Positions 40,097 through 49,550 are shown, numbered from the stretch's first letter. The stretch: 64,000 nt of DNA from RUG11462 sp036308645 (GCA_036308645.1 JAXJVH010000033.1:1-64000); one strand, 5' to 3'. Notes: generated by a model from the letters alone, not told the origin. Numbers and translations: made by a program.

Positions 40097-41284
40097 TTAT
40101 ATCTCTTTAACTAATTCGCCTAAAAGTTCCATACCTTTAATTAATTGCTCGTCGGTAGGGGTTGAGTAGTTGGTTCTGAACTCGTGACATTCATCGGTTT
40201 CGTTAATCAAGAACGCAGTACCGGGGACAAGCGCCACTTTTTTCTCCTTAACCGCCTTTGTGCAGAAATTCATCATATCCACTTCTTTTGGCAGAGTACA
40301 CCAGATAAACAAACCGCCCTCTACTTTGTGATAAGTGATTTTGTCGCCGAAGTAATTGTCCATAAGGCTCATCATAAGTTGTGCTTTGTGGCGGTAAATA
40401 CCACGCAGTTTGTTTAAATGCGCTTCAAAATCGGTGGTTTTTAAAAACTCATCGGTAATCATCTGTGAAAAAATCGTGGTATGAACATCGGAAGTCTGCT
40501 TGCAAACGGTAAGTTTTGCGATTATCTTTTTATTTCCGATTGCATAGCCTACACGAAGTCCGGGGGAAAGCACCTTTGAAAAAGAGCCTGCGTAAACTAC
40601 AATTCCGTCGGTATCAAGCGACTTAATTGTAGGTATGTTTTCGCCCGAAAATCTGATTTCACCGTAAGGATTATCTTCAAGCACAAGCACATTATACTTT
40701 TTAGCAAGCGCATAAATCGCTTTTCTTTTTTCAAGCGACATTGTAATTCCCGTAGGATTTTGAAAATTCGGTATTGTGTATATAAACTTTGTATTAGGAT
40801 TTTCTTTTAACGCTTTTTCAAGCGCCTCAATATTCATTCCGTCGTCGTCAACCGGTATGCCCACTAAATGAGCGCCGTAAGAACGGAATGTATTAAGCGA
40901 GCCGATAAAAGACGGTGCTTCGGCAATAATCGTATCGCCTTTTTCGCAAAAAGCCTTTGCCATTAAATCCATAACCTGTTGAGCGCCCGAAGTGATAATT
41001 AATTCATCATCTTCGCCTACGGAATTATGCTTAATTTTCATATATTCTTTCATTCTGTCACGCAAAGGCCGGTAGCCTTCGGTAACCGAATACTGCAATG
41101 CGCCGATTGCGTCATTTTTTAAAATATCGGCGGAAATCCGAGCAATGTCTTCTGTCGGAAATGCTTCGGGAGCAGGGTTTCCCGCCGCAAACGAAATCAT
41201 ACCCGGAACGGATGAATATTTTAAAATTTCTCTTATAGCCGACGGGGCTAAATTAGCAATACTTTCAGTAAATTGATAATTCAT
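40097..41284 (-). CDS. PLP-dependent aminotransferase (class I, AAA/aromatic type)
   Basis: Transfers an amino group between an amino acid and a 2-oxo acid. Start at ATG 41284 (395 aa), 8 nt after AAAGG; the in-frame GTG at 41293 overlaps the ribosome site. FAAGNPAPEAFP near the N-terminus, TSGAQQVMDLMAK, the PLP-contact IPNFQNPTG and EDNPYGEIRF, the PLP lysine in AGSFSKVLSPGLRVGY near 230-240, and FRTNYSTP near the end are all family features. It resembles 2-aminoadipate/aromatic aminotransferases (MocR-like domain without the DNA-binding part). Its place beside trpS hints at aromatic amino acids, but the substrate is not proven. Confidence 0.87.
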   Translation of the reverse strand: MNYQFTESIANLAPSAIREILKYSSVPGMISFAAGNPAPEAFPTEDIARISADILKNDAIGALQYSVTEGYRPLRDRMKEYMKIKHNSVGEDDELIITSGAQQVMDLMAKAFCEKGDTIIAEAPSFIGSLNTFRSYGAHLVGIPVDDDGMNIEALEKALKENPNTKFIYTIPNFQNPTGITMSLEKRKAIYALAKKYNVLVLEDNPYGEIRFSGENIPTIKSLDTDGIVVYAGSFSKVLSPGLRVGYAIGNKKIIAKLTVCKQTSDVHTTIFSQMITDEFLKTTDFEAHLNKLRGIYRHKAQLMMSLMDNYFGDKITYHKVEGGLFIWCTLPKEVDMMNFCTKAVKEKKVALVPGTAFLINETDECHEFRTNYSTPTDEQLIKGMELLGELVKEI

Positions 41285-41415
41285 TTCTTTCACCTTTTTT
41301 CGTGATTATAATAAGTATATCATAAAATGTATTATAAATAAAGAGAAAAAGTATAATTTTCCGATAAAAAATAAAAACCGCAATTTGATTTTAAAAACTG
41401 CGGTTTTGTTTTATG

Positions 41416-41595
41416 GGTTCCATACCTAATGTTGGGGGTTTTAGCACTTATCGCCTCCCTCTGATGAGGGAGGTGGCACGGCTTTGCCGTGACGAAAGGA
41501 GAGAACTTTGGCTTTTCTCTCCCTCAGTCTCGCTTCGCTCGACAGTTCCCTCGTCAGAGGGAGCCAATCTACAACCCAACTTTTGCAAAAGAACC
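41416..41595 (+). mobile_element. MITE-like element, copy F (180 bp)
   Basis: GGTTCCATACCTAATGTTGG to CTTTTGCAAAAGAACC, with a perfect 8 bp target duplication GTTTTATG (41408-41415 and 41596-41603). The AAAGAATATAGATAGATATAT stretch of the 199 bp copies is missing, explaining the shorter length. The right duplication contains the stop codon of the transglutaminase-like gene. Between this copy and the aminotransferase start (41285-41407) only AT-rich DNA with a short AAAACCGCAA.../TGCGGTTTT inverted repeat is seen. Confidence 0.9.
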
Positions 41596-41598
41596 GTT

Positions 41599-44067
41599 TT
41601 ATGATAAAATATCAATAAATTTCCATTTAAGACGGTATGCAACGGTTAAGCCTGAATAAACACCGTATCCGTAATCGTCGATAAAATCGAGTACCTTATC
41701 GGCGTCGTCTTTTGTAACAGGAAGTTTTGAGAACATGGCTTTTTGATAAATTTCAAAAACTTCGTCAAGATTATATTCCGATTCTTTAAAATCAAAATTC
41801 TCTTCGACAACTTTTTTAAATTCATCGAAAGTATATGTTTCATCGAATTTTGTCTTTTTGAATTTCAGCATTTTCAAAAGAAGTTCAAATCCGAACAAAA
41901 TCTGCTTTCTGCTGTCGTTTGAGTTAAAAATCTCCTTGTGCTTTTTAAGAACCGAAATTCGCCTTATAATCAGTATAATCACAAAAAGAATTATCAGTCC
42001 CAAAACCGAGAATAATGCTATGCTTATGTATAAAATAGCGTTGCTTTCTTCATAGTTTTGCTGTTCCTCCTGCTGTTCTTGTTCCTGTGGAACTTCGGGC
42101 TCCTGATTTTCTTCTTCGTTTGCAGCAGAATCATTGTTTTCGGGTTTCGCCGGCTCGTCTTTTTGGTCCTCTTCAAATTTATTTTCGGCGTCATCAATCG
42201 CCTGCTGCATTAACGCATTAAATGAACCACTATAATAGCCGTTGGTAACTTCAACCGGAATCCAACCGTAAGAAGAGTCAAAAATTTCAATCCAGGCATG
42301 AGAATGACCGTCGTTTAGTGTCAGAGTTTTTACGCTGTCATCTCCGTTTGCAGTTGCAATATCCTGTTTCGGAATGTAAAATCCCTCGACATATCTTGCC
42401 GGAACGCCCAGCGAACGTAAAATTACCGTTGCCGCCGTTGCATAATGTGCTGAATAACCCACGCCTTTTTCAAAAAGGAAATAGCTTGCAAAATCTTTGT
42501 TGTCAGGGAGTTTTTGCACCGAATCCGAATACTCGGTATTAGTGCTTAAAAACTCTCGTACTTTGTCTACTGTTTTATATACTGTATCGCCTTTTAACTG
42601 CTGACCGAGTTTAGCAATTTCATCAATTCCCGACGGCAACAGCGTATAATTATTCTGAACAAATTCAGAGTATTTTGACCAGCCTTTCTGAAAATCCTTG
42701 CTTTTAAAATAAGTTGTGTATGGTAGAGCAAGATAATCCGCAATATCATAATACGCTTTGTAAGAATAAGAATCGCTGTATTCGGGGGAAAGGTATAAAT
42801 CTTCATAACTTTCAAAAGAAGTTCCCGAAACAATGCCGTTCGGCGCATAGGCATAGTCCTTTTCACGCCTGAAATCATACAACTTAAAATCGCCGAGATT
42901 TAAGTTTTTATCTGCAAGTTCGCTGTATAATAAATCGCCCGTAACAGAGGGCAATGAGTAATCTCCGCTTGCAAACGCTTTTTTAACGTCGTCAAGTTGA
43001 CTGTAGGTTTCATTATCAAAAGTTTCCCAACGTCTGCCGTTATAAATACTGCCGACGTACCCTTTTAAATAAAGCGATTGTTTGGAATTAGGTATTTGAA
43101 CGGTTACATAATCTCGATTTTGAATTTTTCGGTCGCCCAAAACTTCAAGATTGCCCTCTTTCAGCGAGGCGTCGTGGTCATAGCCTGTTATACGGTCGTA
43201 AATATCAACCGCCGTATGTTTCACATTTTTTCGAAGTGCGTTTAAGTTTTCACTTCTTGCAAAACCTGATGAAGTCAGCGCGTTTGTAATAATCACAAAG
43301 CACAAAAATACAGCCGTTGCCATAACAAAAGCGCTGCCGCCGAAACGTGCGGTTCTGTTTTCATAAACAAATTGCTTGTGGTTATTTACTTTATCGCCGT
43401 TTTTGTGCCTTACTAAAGTTCGCTGGCGGTTTGAAATATGCAACGTCAACATTCCTGCCCAGCCTGCAATTAAAAGAGCAAACGGGATTTTATACGAAAC
43501 GCAACCGAAAGCCGCACCGATTTCAAAAAGCGGAAATGTTACTAAAAACGCACCGATAAACTGCGATCTTCCGACTGCAAAATAAGCGGTCAGCGAGGTG
43601 ATGATTACCGAGAACATAACCATACAGTAGGTGGTATTTGAAATATAACTGTCGTTCCATTTTATAATCGGGTCGGGCGCAGTCCAATACATTGCGTCAT
43701 AAATTGATTTTACAACACTGTCGTATAAAAGTTGAAAACCCGTTATAACGGGAGTCAGCATAAAAAGTCCCGCAGCCGCCACCGCCGCTATGCTTAAAAT
43801 TAAGATAAGCGTGCGTTTTTTAAAGGCTTTGTAAAGTGCGGTTAAAATAATGGAAGATATAATTACCGCAACTAAAACCGCCCATTCGACGGTTTTAATA
43901 TTCATCATTGATGAAAATGTAAAAATTCCTCCGGCAGACAACGCAAAAACAATTAGAAAACGTGATAAAAAGTTTATTGCGCCGTTTGCGGCTTTGGCAT
44001 TTTTTGCGGAAGATTCATCAACCAGATTAAAACTTAAACCCGAATTAATTATTTCTTTATTTTTCAT
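41599..44067 (-). CDS. TgpA-like membrane protein with transglutaminase-like domain (Cys to Ser)
   Basis: An 822-residue membrane protein. About seven hydrophobic segments lie before residue 270, a large extracellular region includes a transglutaminase-like domain (about 480-620), then a Glu/Gln/Pro-rich stretch, another membrane helix (about 665-695) and a DUF4129-like cytoplasmic end. In the domain, GVGYSAHYATAAT near 535-547 has Ser539 (codon TCA) where active members have Cys; His590 in HSHAW and the YGWIPVEVT segment are retained. So it may be a pseudo-enzyme that binds rather than cross-links. It is third in the moxR-DUF58-transglutaminase operon. The stop codon falls within the target duplication of element F. 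Confidence 0.85.
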   Translation of the reverse strand: MKNKEIINSGLSFNLVDESSAKNAKAANGAINFLSRFLIVFALSAGGIFTFSSMMNIKTVEWAVLVAVIISSIILTALYKAFKKRTLILILSIAAVAAAGLFMLTPVITGFQLLYDSVVKSIYDAMYWTAPDPIIKWNDSYISNTTYCMVMFSVIITSLTAYFAVGRSQFIGAFLVTFPLFEIGAAFGCVSYKIPFALLIAGWAGMLTLHISNRQRTLVRHKNGDKVNNHKQFVYENRTARFGGSAFVMATAVFLCFVIITNALTSSGFARSENLNALRKNVKHTAVDIYDRITGYDHDASLKEGNLEVLGDRKIQNRDYVTVQIPNSKQSLYLKGYVGSIYNGRRWETFDNETYSQLDDVKKAFASGDYSLPSVTGDLLYSELADKNLNLGDFKLYDFRREKDYAYAPNGIVSGTSFESYEDLYLSPEYSDSYSYKAYYDIADYLALPYTTYFKSKDFQKGWSKYSEFVQNNYTLLPSGIDEIAKLGQQLKGDTVYKTVDKVREFLSTNTEYSDSVQKLPDNKDFASYFLFEKGVGYSAHYATAATVILRSLGVPARYVEGFYIPKQDIATANGDDSVKTLTLNDGHSHAWIEIFDSSYGWIPVEVTNGYYSGSFNALMQQAIDDAENKFEEDQKDEPAKPENNDSAANEEENQEPEVPQEQEQQEEQQNYEESNAILYISIALFSVLGLIILFVIILIIRRISVLKKHKEIFNSNDSRKQILFGFELLLKMLKFKKTKFDETYTFDEFKKVVEENFDFKESEYNLDEVFEIYQKAMFSKLPVTKDDADKVLDFIDDYGYGVYSGLTVAYRLKWKFIDILS

Positions 44068-44089
44068 AATGTGTTTTCAAGCCGCCTTT

Positions 44090-45268
44090 CTAAAATTTTA
44101 CGCCGTAAAGGCAGCGTTCTTCCGAATGAGGCGCAACCGAAATAAATCTTGTGCCGTCGGTTTTCGGTATATCGCTTCTTTCAAATTCAACCGCAACGAT
44201 TGAAAGTAGCGATAACGACAGGTTAAATCCTGCAAATATGCCCTCAACGTCTTTAGCGGAATTTGACGACATAAGAATAATATGCGAATACTTTGATTTT
44301 GTGAAGAATTCACAGCGTTCGAGCATAGGCTCGGCGGTGAATACCGAATCCGAAAAAATTCTTGAAAGCACCGAAAAAACGTCCGTCTCATTTTTAATTT
44401 TTGCTTTTGCAAAGGTGCAATTTCTGCAATTATACCAGCCTACATAGTGGGTGATGCCTTTTTTCGCAAAATCAAGCGAAACCGAAGCAAAAGTTTTAAT
44501 AAGCGAGTCGATTTTTTCAAGGCTTTTATCGGTTGTATCTTTAATTTTTAGGTCAAGATAAATAAAAATATTGTCGCTTACAGGCAATGAATACTCCTTA
44601 ACCATATATTTATCGGTTTTAGAGGTGAGTTTCCAATGAATTTTATTGAGTTTGTCGCCGTCTGTATATTCACGTATATTGAAAATTTCAGACGGGTCGT
44701 CGCCTGCTTTTGCGCTTGAAAATTTTTCAGACTCACCTATAAAAAAGTTATTGGGTCGGATTGTGCTTGTAACATCAACCGTTTGGGGAAAAATCGGTAT
44801 GATTTTTGTGGTTTTTACGCTTTTATCAAGTCGAAACAATGAAAAAAAGTCATAAAAAGAGGCTTTTTTAATCGAAAATTCTATGTTTCCGATATGCTGC
44901 GAGCCCATTTCATAAGTGAAAACCTTTGTGGAAAAAGGCGCAGAACTTATAATAAGTCTGCAATCATGCTCGGTGTTTAAAAATAAATTTTTGCATTTGG
45001 CGGTCAGTTTAATATGCGTAACCGCAAAAGGCGATTTGTTTTTTACATTAATAAGAATTTTAACAGGCTTGCCTATGCCGAAATTTCGGTCGTCTATTTC
45101 AATTTCGATTTTGGTTAAAAAGTAAGAAATAAGATGAATTATAAGCAAAACAATCGGGATAAATAAAACCGTTAAAAACAGTATAAATGCCAGCAAATCC
45201 TTATAAAGTACGAAAAATACGCCTGTGGCGATTGCGACCGCAAAATAAATAATCCAACTGATTATCAT
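44090..45268 (-). CDS. DUF58 protein
   Basis: A 392-residue protein with two N-terminal membrane segments (about 1-50), an extracytoplasmic-like beta domain, and the DUF58 (vWA-like) core with the diagnostic DPSEIFNIREYTDGDKLNKI then HWKLTSKTDKYMVKEY near 185-220. DUF58 proteins pair with MoxR ATPases and are thought to work in assembly or activation of other complexes. Here it lies between the moxR and transglutaminase-like genes with gaps of 22 and 28 bp. Confidence 0.9.
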   Translation of the reverse strand: MIISWIIYFAVAIATGVFFVLYKDLLAFILFLTVLFIPIVLLIIHLISYFLTKIEIEIDDRNFGIGKPVKILINVKNKSPFAVTHIKLTAKCKNLFLNTEHDCRLIISSAPFSTKVFTYEMGSQHIGNIEFSIKKASFYDFFSLFRLDKSVKTTKIIPIFPQTVDVTSTIRPNNFFIGESEKFSSAKAGDDPSEIFNIREYTDGDKLNKIHWKLTSKTDKYMVKEYSLPVSDNIFIYLDLKIKDTTDKSLEKIDSLIKTFASVSLDFAKKGITHYVGWYNCRNCTFAKAKIKNETDVFSVLSRIFSDSVFTAEPMLERCEFFTKSKYSHIILMSSNSAKDVEGIFAGFNLSLSLLSIVAVEFERSDIPKTDGTRFISVAPHSEERCLYGVKF

Positions 45269-45296
45269 TTATGTAAGTCCTTTCAAAAAGAGGATT

Positions 45297-46253
45297 TTAG
45301 TTTATTCCGGGGCATTTTACCTGTTTTAAAATGCTTGTTAAAACTGCGTTTGCGTTAAGACCGCCGATTTTGGCTTTGGGACTTAATGCAACTCTATGCT
45401 CTGCGGCGTCAAGGAATATGTTTGTAACATCATCGGGAACAACATAATCTCTGCCCTGCATAAAAGCGTGAGCACGTGCAAGTTTTGCGATAGCAACCGT
45501 GCCACGAGGACTTATGCCGAGCGAGAGCATTTCATTATTTCTTGTAGCACCGGCAAGAGCAACTATATAATTGAAAATTTTATCATCGGTATAAACTTCT
45601 TCAACCGCTTTTCTCATAGCGATAATGTCTTCGCCGCTTGCAACTGCGTTAACGGATTTAAGCGGATTTCTGCCTTGTTTACCCTTTAAAATGTTAACCT
45701 CGTCCTGCTCGTCGGGATAGCCCATTGAAAGGCGAACGGCAAATCTGTCAAGTTGCGATTCCGGCAGCATCTGTGTTCCTACATAGCCGATTGGGTTTTG
45801 CGTAGCGATAACGGTAAAAGGTTTCGGGATTTTGTGCATAACGCCGTCAACGGTGATGTGGCCTTCTTCCATTATCTCGAGTAGTGCCGATTGAGTTTTT
45901 GATGAAGTACGGTTAATTTCATCTGCTAAAAACAAATTGCAAAGTGCAGCACCCGGTTTATATATAAATGAATCGGACTTTTTATCATAAACAGTAAATC
46001 CGGTTACATCAGTCGGCAATACATCAGGGGTGAACTGCAAACGCTTGTATTCAAGGCTTGTAGCCTTTGAAAGCGCAAGCGCAAGGGTAGTTTTACCGAC
46101 GCCCGGGATATCCTCAAGCAGAATGTGGCCGCCTGCAACCACTACGGTTAAAATTTTATCAATTATTTCTTCTTTGCCCAAAACGGCTTTTGAAATCTCT
46201 TTTTTTACTTCTCCTATTTTTTCGAGTAAAATTTTGTTGTTATCGGTTTCCAT
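45297..46253 (-). CDS. MoxR-family AAA+ ATPase
   Basis: A 318-residue ATPase of the MoxR group, chaperone-like proteins that remodel partner complexes. Walker A is EDIPGVGKTTLA near residues 42-53, the family signature RLQFTPDVLPTDVTGF near 72-87, Walker B NLFLADEINRT near 107, sensor 1 VIATQNPIGYVGTQMLPE and the arginine-finger region LPESQLDRFAVRL. It leads the operon with DUF58 and the transglutaminase-like gene; the promoter is at 46295-46323. Confidence 0.94.
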   Translation of the reverse strand: METDNNKILLEKIGEVKKEISKAVLGKEEIIDKILTVVVAGGHILLEDIPGVGKTTLALALSKATSLEYKRLQFTPDVLPTDVTGFTVYDKKSDSFIYKPGAALCNLFLADEINRTSSKTQSALLEIMEEGHITVDGVMHKIPKPFTVIATQNPIGYVGTQMLPESQLDRFAVRLSMGYPDEQDEVNILKGKQGRNPLKSVNAVASGEDIIAMRKAVEEVYTDDKIFNYIVALAGATRNNEMLSLGISPRGTVAIAKLARAHAFMQGRDYVVPDDVTNIFLDAAEHRVALSPKAKIGGLNANAVLTSILKQVKCPGIN

Positions 46254-46294
46254 TATGTTTCTCCTTAAAAAACAGAATATTTTAATCTTTTTAT

Positions 46295-46323
46295 ATCATA
46301 GCATAGAAAAAATGCAAAAGCAA
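46295..46323 (-). promoter_or_regulatory. sigma-A promoter of the moxR operon
   Basis: Minus-strand TTGCTT (46323-46318), 17 bp, TATGAT (46300-46295), 42 bp before the moxR start. Confidence 0.65.
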
Positions 46324-46428
46324 TATTTTAAAAAGATTTTTTTACATTTATAAAATATCTTTTTATTCTTTCAGCGTATAAAAAATAATTAGGAGTTTCA
46401 CAGTCCGAAAAAACAGCATAAAAATACA

Positions 46429-46460
46429 AGGGGCGACAGAGATTTTTCTCTGTCGCCCCT
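46429..46460 (-). terminator. terminator after aspartokinase
   Basis: AGGGGCGACAGAGA (46429-46442) pairs perfectly with TCTCTGTCGCCCCT (46447-46460). The minus-strand tail is TTGTATTTTTATG. The GGGGCGACAG arm is similar in style to the palindromic repeats near 11.1 and 14.3 kb. Confidence 0.8.
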
Positions 46461-46477
46461 AAAATATTATTGTCTGA

Positions 46478-47794
46478 TTATTCAAAAAACTCGTTATAAA
46501 TTGCTTTGAGCGCTTCTTCAAAATGCTCTTCATCAACACCGATAATGATGTTAAGTTCGGACGAGCCTTGGTCAAGCATTCTGATGTTGATATTTTGTTT
46601 TGCGATAGCGGTTAAAACTCTTGCGGCGGTGCCTGTTGTTTTTCTCATACCAACTCCGACAACCGCAATAAGCGCTAAATTATCATCGAAAGAAATGCTG
46701 TCTGCCAATGTTTCTCGTCTTATTGTATAAAGCAAATCTTCCTTTTTCGGTTCGAGCGCTTTTGAATCAATTACAACCGACATAGTATCAATGCCTGACG
46801 GTAAATGCTCAAAGCATAATTCTTCACGTTCAAGCACCGATAAAACCTTTTTGCCGAAACCGATTTCGGCGTTCATCATGGCTTTTTCGATATTTACGAT
46901 AGAAAAGCCTTTTTTACCAGCAATACCTGTTATATTAGGTGTGTTTTCGTCAACCTTTGTGTCTAAAACAATCATTGTTCCCGGAGCAGACGGGTTGTTT
47001 GTGTTGCGTATGTTTATAGGAATACCTGCCTGATGAACAGGGAAGATAGCGTCTTCGTGAAGAACAGTAGCGCCCATATAAGAAAGTTCACGCAGTTCTT
47101 TATAAGTAATTTTGTTAATGATTTTAGCGTTTTTAATAATTCTTGGGTCGGTTACCAAAAATCCGTCAACGTCAGTCCAGTTTTCATAAAGGTCGGCGCC
47201 GACCGCACGTGCAACCAAAGAGCCTGTAATATCAGAACCGCCTCTTGAAAAGGTTTTTATAGTGCCGTTCGGCATTCTGCCGTAAAATCCGGGAACAACC
47301 GCTCTGTCATAATGCGACAAATGCTCTTTTGTTTTTTCAAAAGTAAATTCCGAATTAAAACTGCCTGTTTCGTTAAAACGAATACATTTTGCGGCGTCCA
47401 TAAAATGATAACCCAATAATTTAGCCAAAATCATACCGGAAAGATACTCTCCGCGTGAAGCGGCGTAATCTCTGCCTGCGTTTGATTCAAGCGAAACCTT
47501 GATTTTTTCATATTCAGCCGTCAAATCCATATCAAGACCGAGGTCGGCGATAATGCCGTCGTATCTGTCGGTAATTTGTTTTAAAACAGGTGAAAAATCT
47601 TCGCCCTCGCTTGATAATTCATAGGCTTTATAAAGCAAATCGGTAATTTTAATATCATCGTCGAAACGCTTGCCCGGAGCCGACGGAACAATATATTTCC
47701 TATCGGGATTTTCCTTTACGATTTTTGCTACTTTTCTGAACTGGTTAGCGTCGGCGAGCGATGAGCCGCCGAATTTTGCAACTACTAAAGACAT
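46478..47794 (-). CDS. aspartate kinase
   Basis: Phosphorylates aspartate, the first step to Lys, Met and Thr. The 438-residue protein starts VVAKFGGSSLADANQFRKV (substrate and ATP site), has RGEYLSGMILAKLLG near 115 and GFYGRMPNGTIKTFSRGGSD near 175-194, then two ACT domains in the last ~130 residues (GKKGFSIVNIEKAMMN and GVGMRKTTGTAARVLTAIA). ACT domains allow feedback control by end-product amino acids. It is 39 bp downstream of homoserine dehydrogenase in one operon. Confidence 0.95.
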   Translation of the reverse strand: MSLVVAKFGGSSLADANQFRKVAKIVKENPDRKYIVPSAPGKRFDDDIKITDLLYKAYELSSEGEDFSPVLKQITDRYDGIIADLGLDMDLTAEYEKIKVSLESNAGRDYAASRGEYLSGMILAKLLGYHFMDAAKCIRFNETGSFNSEFTFEKTKEHLSHYDRAVVPGFYGRMPNGTIKTFSRGGSDITGSLVARAVGADLYENWTDVDGFLVTDPRIIKNAKIINKITYKELRELSYMGATVLHEDAIFPVHQAGIPINIRNTNNPSAPGTMIVLDTKVDENTPNITGIAGKKGFSIVNIEKAMMNAEIGFGKKVLSVLEREELCFEHLPSGIDTMSVVIDSKALEPKKEDLLYTIRRETLADSISFDDNLALIAVVGVGMRKTTGTAARVLTAIAKQNINIRMLDQGSSELNIIIGVDEEHFEEALKAIYNEFFE

Positions 47795-47833
47795 TTTATC
47801 AATACTTCCCTTTTATAAATTCTTTTCTTTTTA

Positions 47834-49054
47834 TTATATGTCAAGAACTCTGATTTTTGACAAAACTTCTCCGTTTACAAGTGAAATAAGATTGTCAAAA
47901 GCCTGTTCTTTCATTCCGTCTGTAATAAAGGCTATTTCGCCGTTGTCGGCGTTCTTGTTTTCTAAAAATCTTACTTTGCCGAAAGCCTTTTCAACATCGG
48001 ACTTATCCGCTTTCATTCTTACGTACATAGCAATCGAATCCTGCTTATAATCTTCAACATAACCGTCGCAGCCCGATTCCCACGAAACATATTTTCTTGA
48101 AGTCAGATGCTTTGCACAGTCGATTACGTCTGCTACAACCGCCGAGGCAGTCGGGAGTTTTCCTGCGCCTCTGCCGTAAAATACAACGTCGCCGATAGCG
48201 TCGCCGCGAACCATAACTGCATTGTAAACATCGTCAACGGTGGCTAATTGACTGTGTGAAGAAATAACCGCAGGGTAAACGCTTGCAAAAACTTTATCCT
48301 CGGAAATTCTTGCGGTTTTACCTATAAGTTTTATAACCATGCCCGCCGATTCGCAGAAAGCGACATCGGAAAGCGCAATTTTTGTAATTCCCTCGGTATA
48401 AACCTGTTCGGGATAAACGTGCTTGCCGAAAGCAAGCGCCGAAAGTATGCAGATTTTTCTGCAAGCGTCGTGACCTTCTACATCGGCAGTCGGGTCTTTT
48501 TCGGCGTAGCCTAATTCCTGCGCTTTTTTAAGAGCGTCTTCAAAAGAAACGCCCGAATGAATCATCTGCGTTAAAATATAGTTTGTAGTACCGTTTAAAA
48601 TACCGTAAATTTCGCAGATTTCGTTAGCGGCAAGACACTGCGTAATAGGTCTGATAATCGGAATGCCGCCGCCTACCGACGCTTCAAATAAGAAATTAAC
48701 GTTTTTCTCTTTTGCGATTTTTAAAAGTTCGTCGCCTTTGGTTGCCACCAATTCTTTGTTTGAAGTAGCAACCGATTTTCCTGCGAGCAAGCAGGCTTTT
48801 ACAAAATCGTAAGCAGGTTGAAGACCGCCCATTGTTTCAACAACGATTTTAACCTCGTCGTCATTAAGAATATCGTGGAAATCTTTTGTGAAAAGCGCTT
48901 CGTGAGGGTCGCCCGGAAATTCACGAAGGTCAAGAATATGAGCCACATCAAGCTGCATACCTGCTTTTTTCTGAATTGATTCATGGTTTTTGTAAAAAAC
49001 CTCTACAACACCCGAGCCTACAACGCCGTAGCCCATAACTGCTATTTTTATCAT
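47834..49054 (-). CDS. hom: homoserine dehydrogenase
   Basis: Reduces aspartate semialdehyde to homoserine with NAD(P)H. The 406-residue protein starts IKIAVMGYGVVGSGVVEVF (GxGxxG), has ATSNKELVATKGDELL near 95-110, FEASVGGGIPIIRPI with the GGG motif near 125-140, and the signature GILNGTTNYILTQM near 150 and DPTADVEGHDACRKICILS near 190. A C-terminal ACT domain follows from about residue 320. It sits between the ACT protein gene (16 bp) and aspartokinase. The resulting homoserine supplies the two sulfhydrylases in this window after acetylation. Confidence 0.96.
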   Translation of the reverse strand: MIKIAVMGYGVVGSGVVEVFYKNHESIQKKAGMQLDVAHILDLREFPGDPHEALFTKDFHDILNDDEVKIVVETMGGLQPAYDFVKACLLAGKSVATSNKELVATKGDELLKIAKEKNVNFLFEASVGGGIPIIRPITQCLAANEICEIYGILNGTTNYILTQMIHSGVSFEDALKKAQELGYAEKDPTADVEGHDACRKICILSALAFGKHVYPEQVYTEGITKIALSDVAFCESAGMVIKLIGKTARISEDKVFASVYPAVISSHSQLATVDDVYNAVMVRGDAIGDVVFYGRGAGKLPTASAVVADVIDCAKHLTSRKYVSWESGCDGYVEDYKQDSIAMYVRMKADKSDVEKAFGKVRFLENKNADNGEIAFITDGMKEQAFDNLISLVNGEVLSKIRVLDI

Positions 49055-49069
49055 AGTATTATTCTCCTT

Positions 49070-49507
49070 TTATTCGCCTAAAATCTGATGAACGGATTTT
49101 ACACCTTCAATTTGCTTTAATTGGTTAATCAAATCAGATACCGATAAATCGGGGTTTGTTACTCTGAAAGATACCGAAACGGGCGCTCTTCTGCCGGACG
49201 GAATATTCTGATTAACCGTAAGAATGTTAGCGCCGCTTTCGTAAAGCACCGACATAAACATCGAAAGTATCCCCGCTTTATCGGCAAGCACCGCATGAAC
49301 TGTTACAATCTTGCCGCCTGTATCTTCATAGGTGAAAACGTGGTCTTTATATTTATAATAGGCGCTTCTTGAAATACCTGCTTTTTTACAAGCGAGAGAA
49401 GCCGATTCTTCTTCGCCGTCCAAAAGTTTTTGCTTTACTTTAAGCGTTTTGATAAATACATCGGGCAGAACGCTGCTGTCAACAATAAGTTTTTGATTAT
49501 CGCTCAA
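49070..49507 (-). CDS. ACT domain protein (UPF0735/PheB type)
   Basis: A small amino-acid-binding regulatory protein. I start it at TTG 49507 (145 aa), 11 nt after GGAGG, because the longer frame would run through its own promoter (49551-49579). The N-terminal part IVDSSVLPDVFIKTLKVKQ and ISRSAYYKYKDHVF (a helix-turn-helix-like segment) is followed by an ACT domain: AVLADKAGILSMFMSVLYES and ILTVNQNIP. Genes of this family commonly precede homoserine dehydrogenase or prephenate dehydratase genes. Its exact ligand is unknown. Confidence 0.87.
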   Translation of the reverse strand: MSDNQKLIVDSSVLPDVFIKTLKVKQKLLDGEEESASLACKKAGISRSAYYKYKDHVFTYEDTGGKIVTVHAVLADKAGILSMFMSVLYESGANILTVNQNIPSGRRAPVSVSFRVTNPDLSVSDLINQLKQIEGVKSVHQILGE

Positions 49508-49550
49508 AAAAATGTCCACCTCCGACGCACTATGTTTTTGTAATAGGTAC

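Noticed and set aside
5609..41595. A transposase gene for the small elements
   Set aside because: No frame in the window resembles a transposase or integrase; the elements are non-autonomous here.
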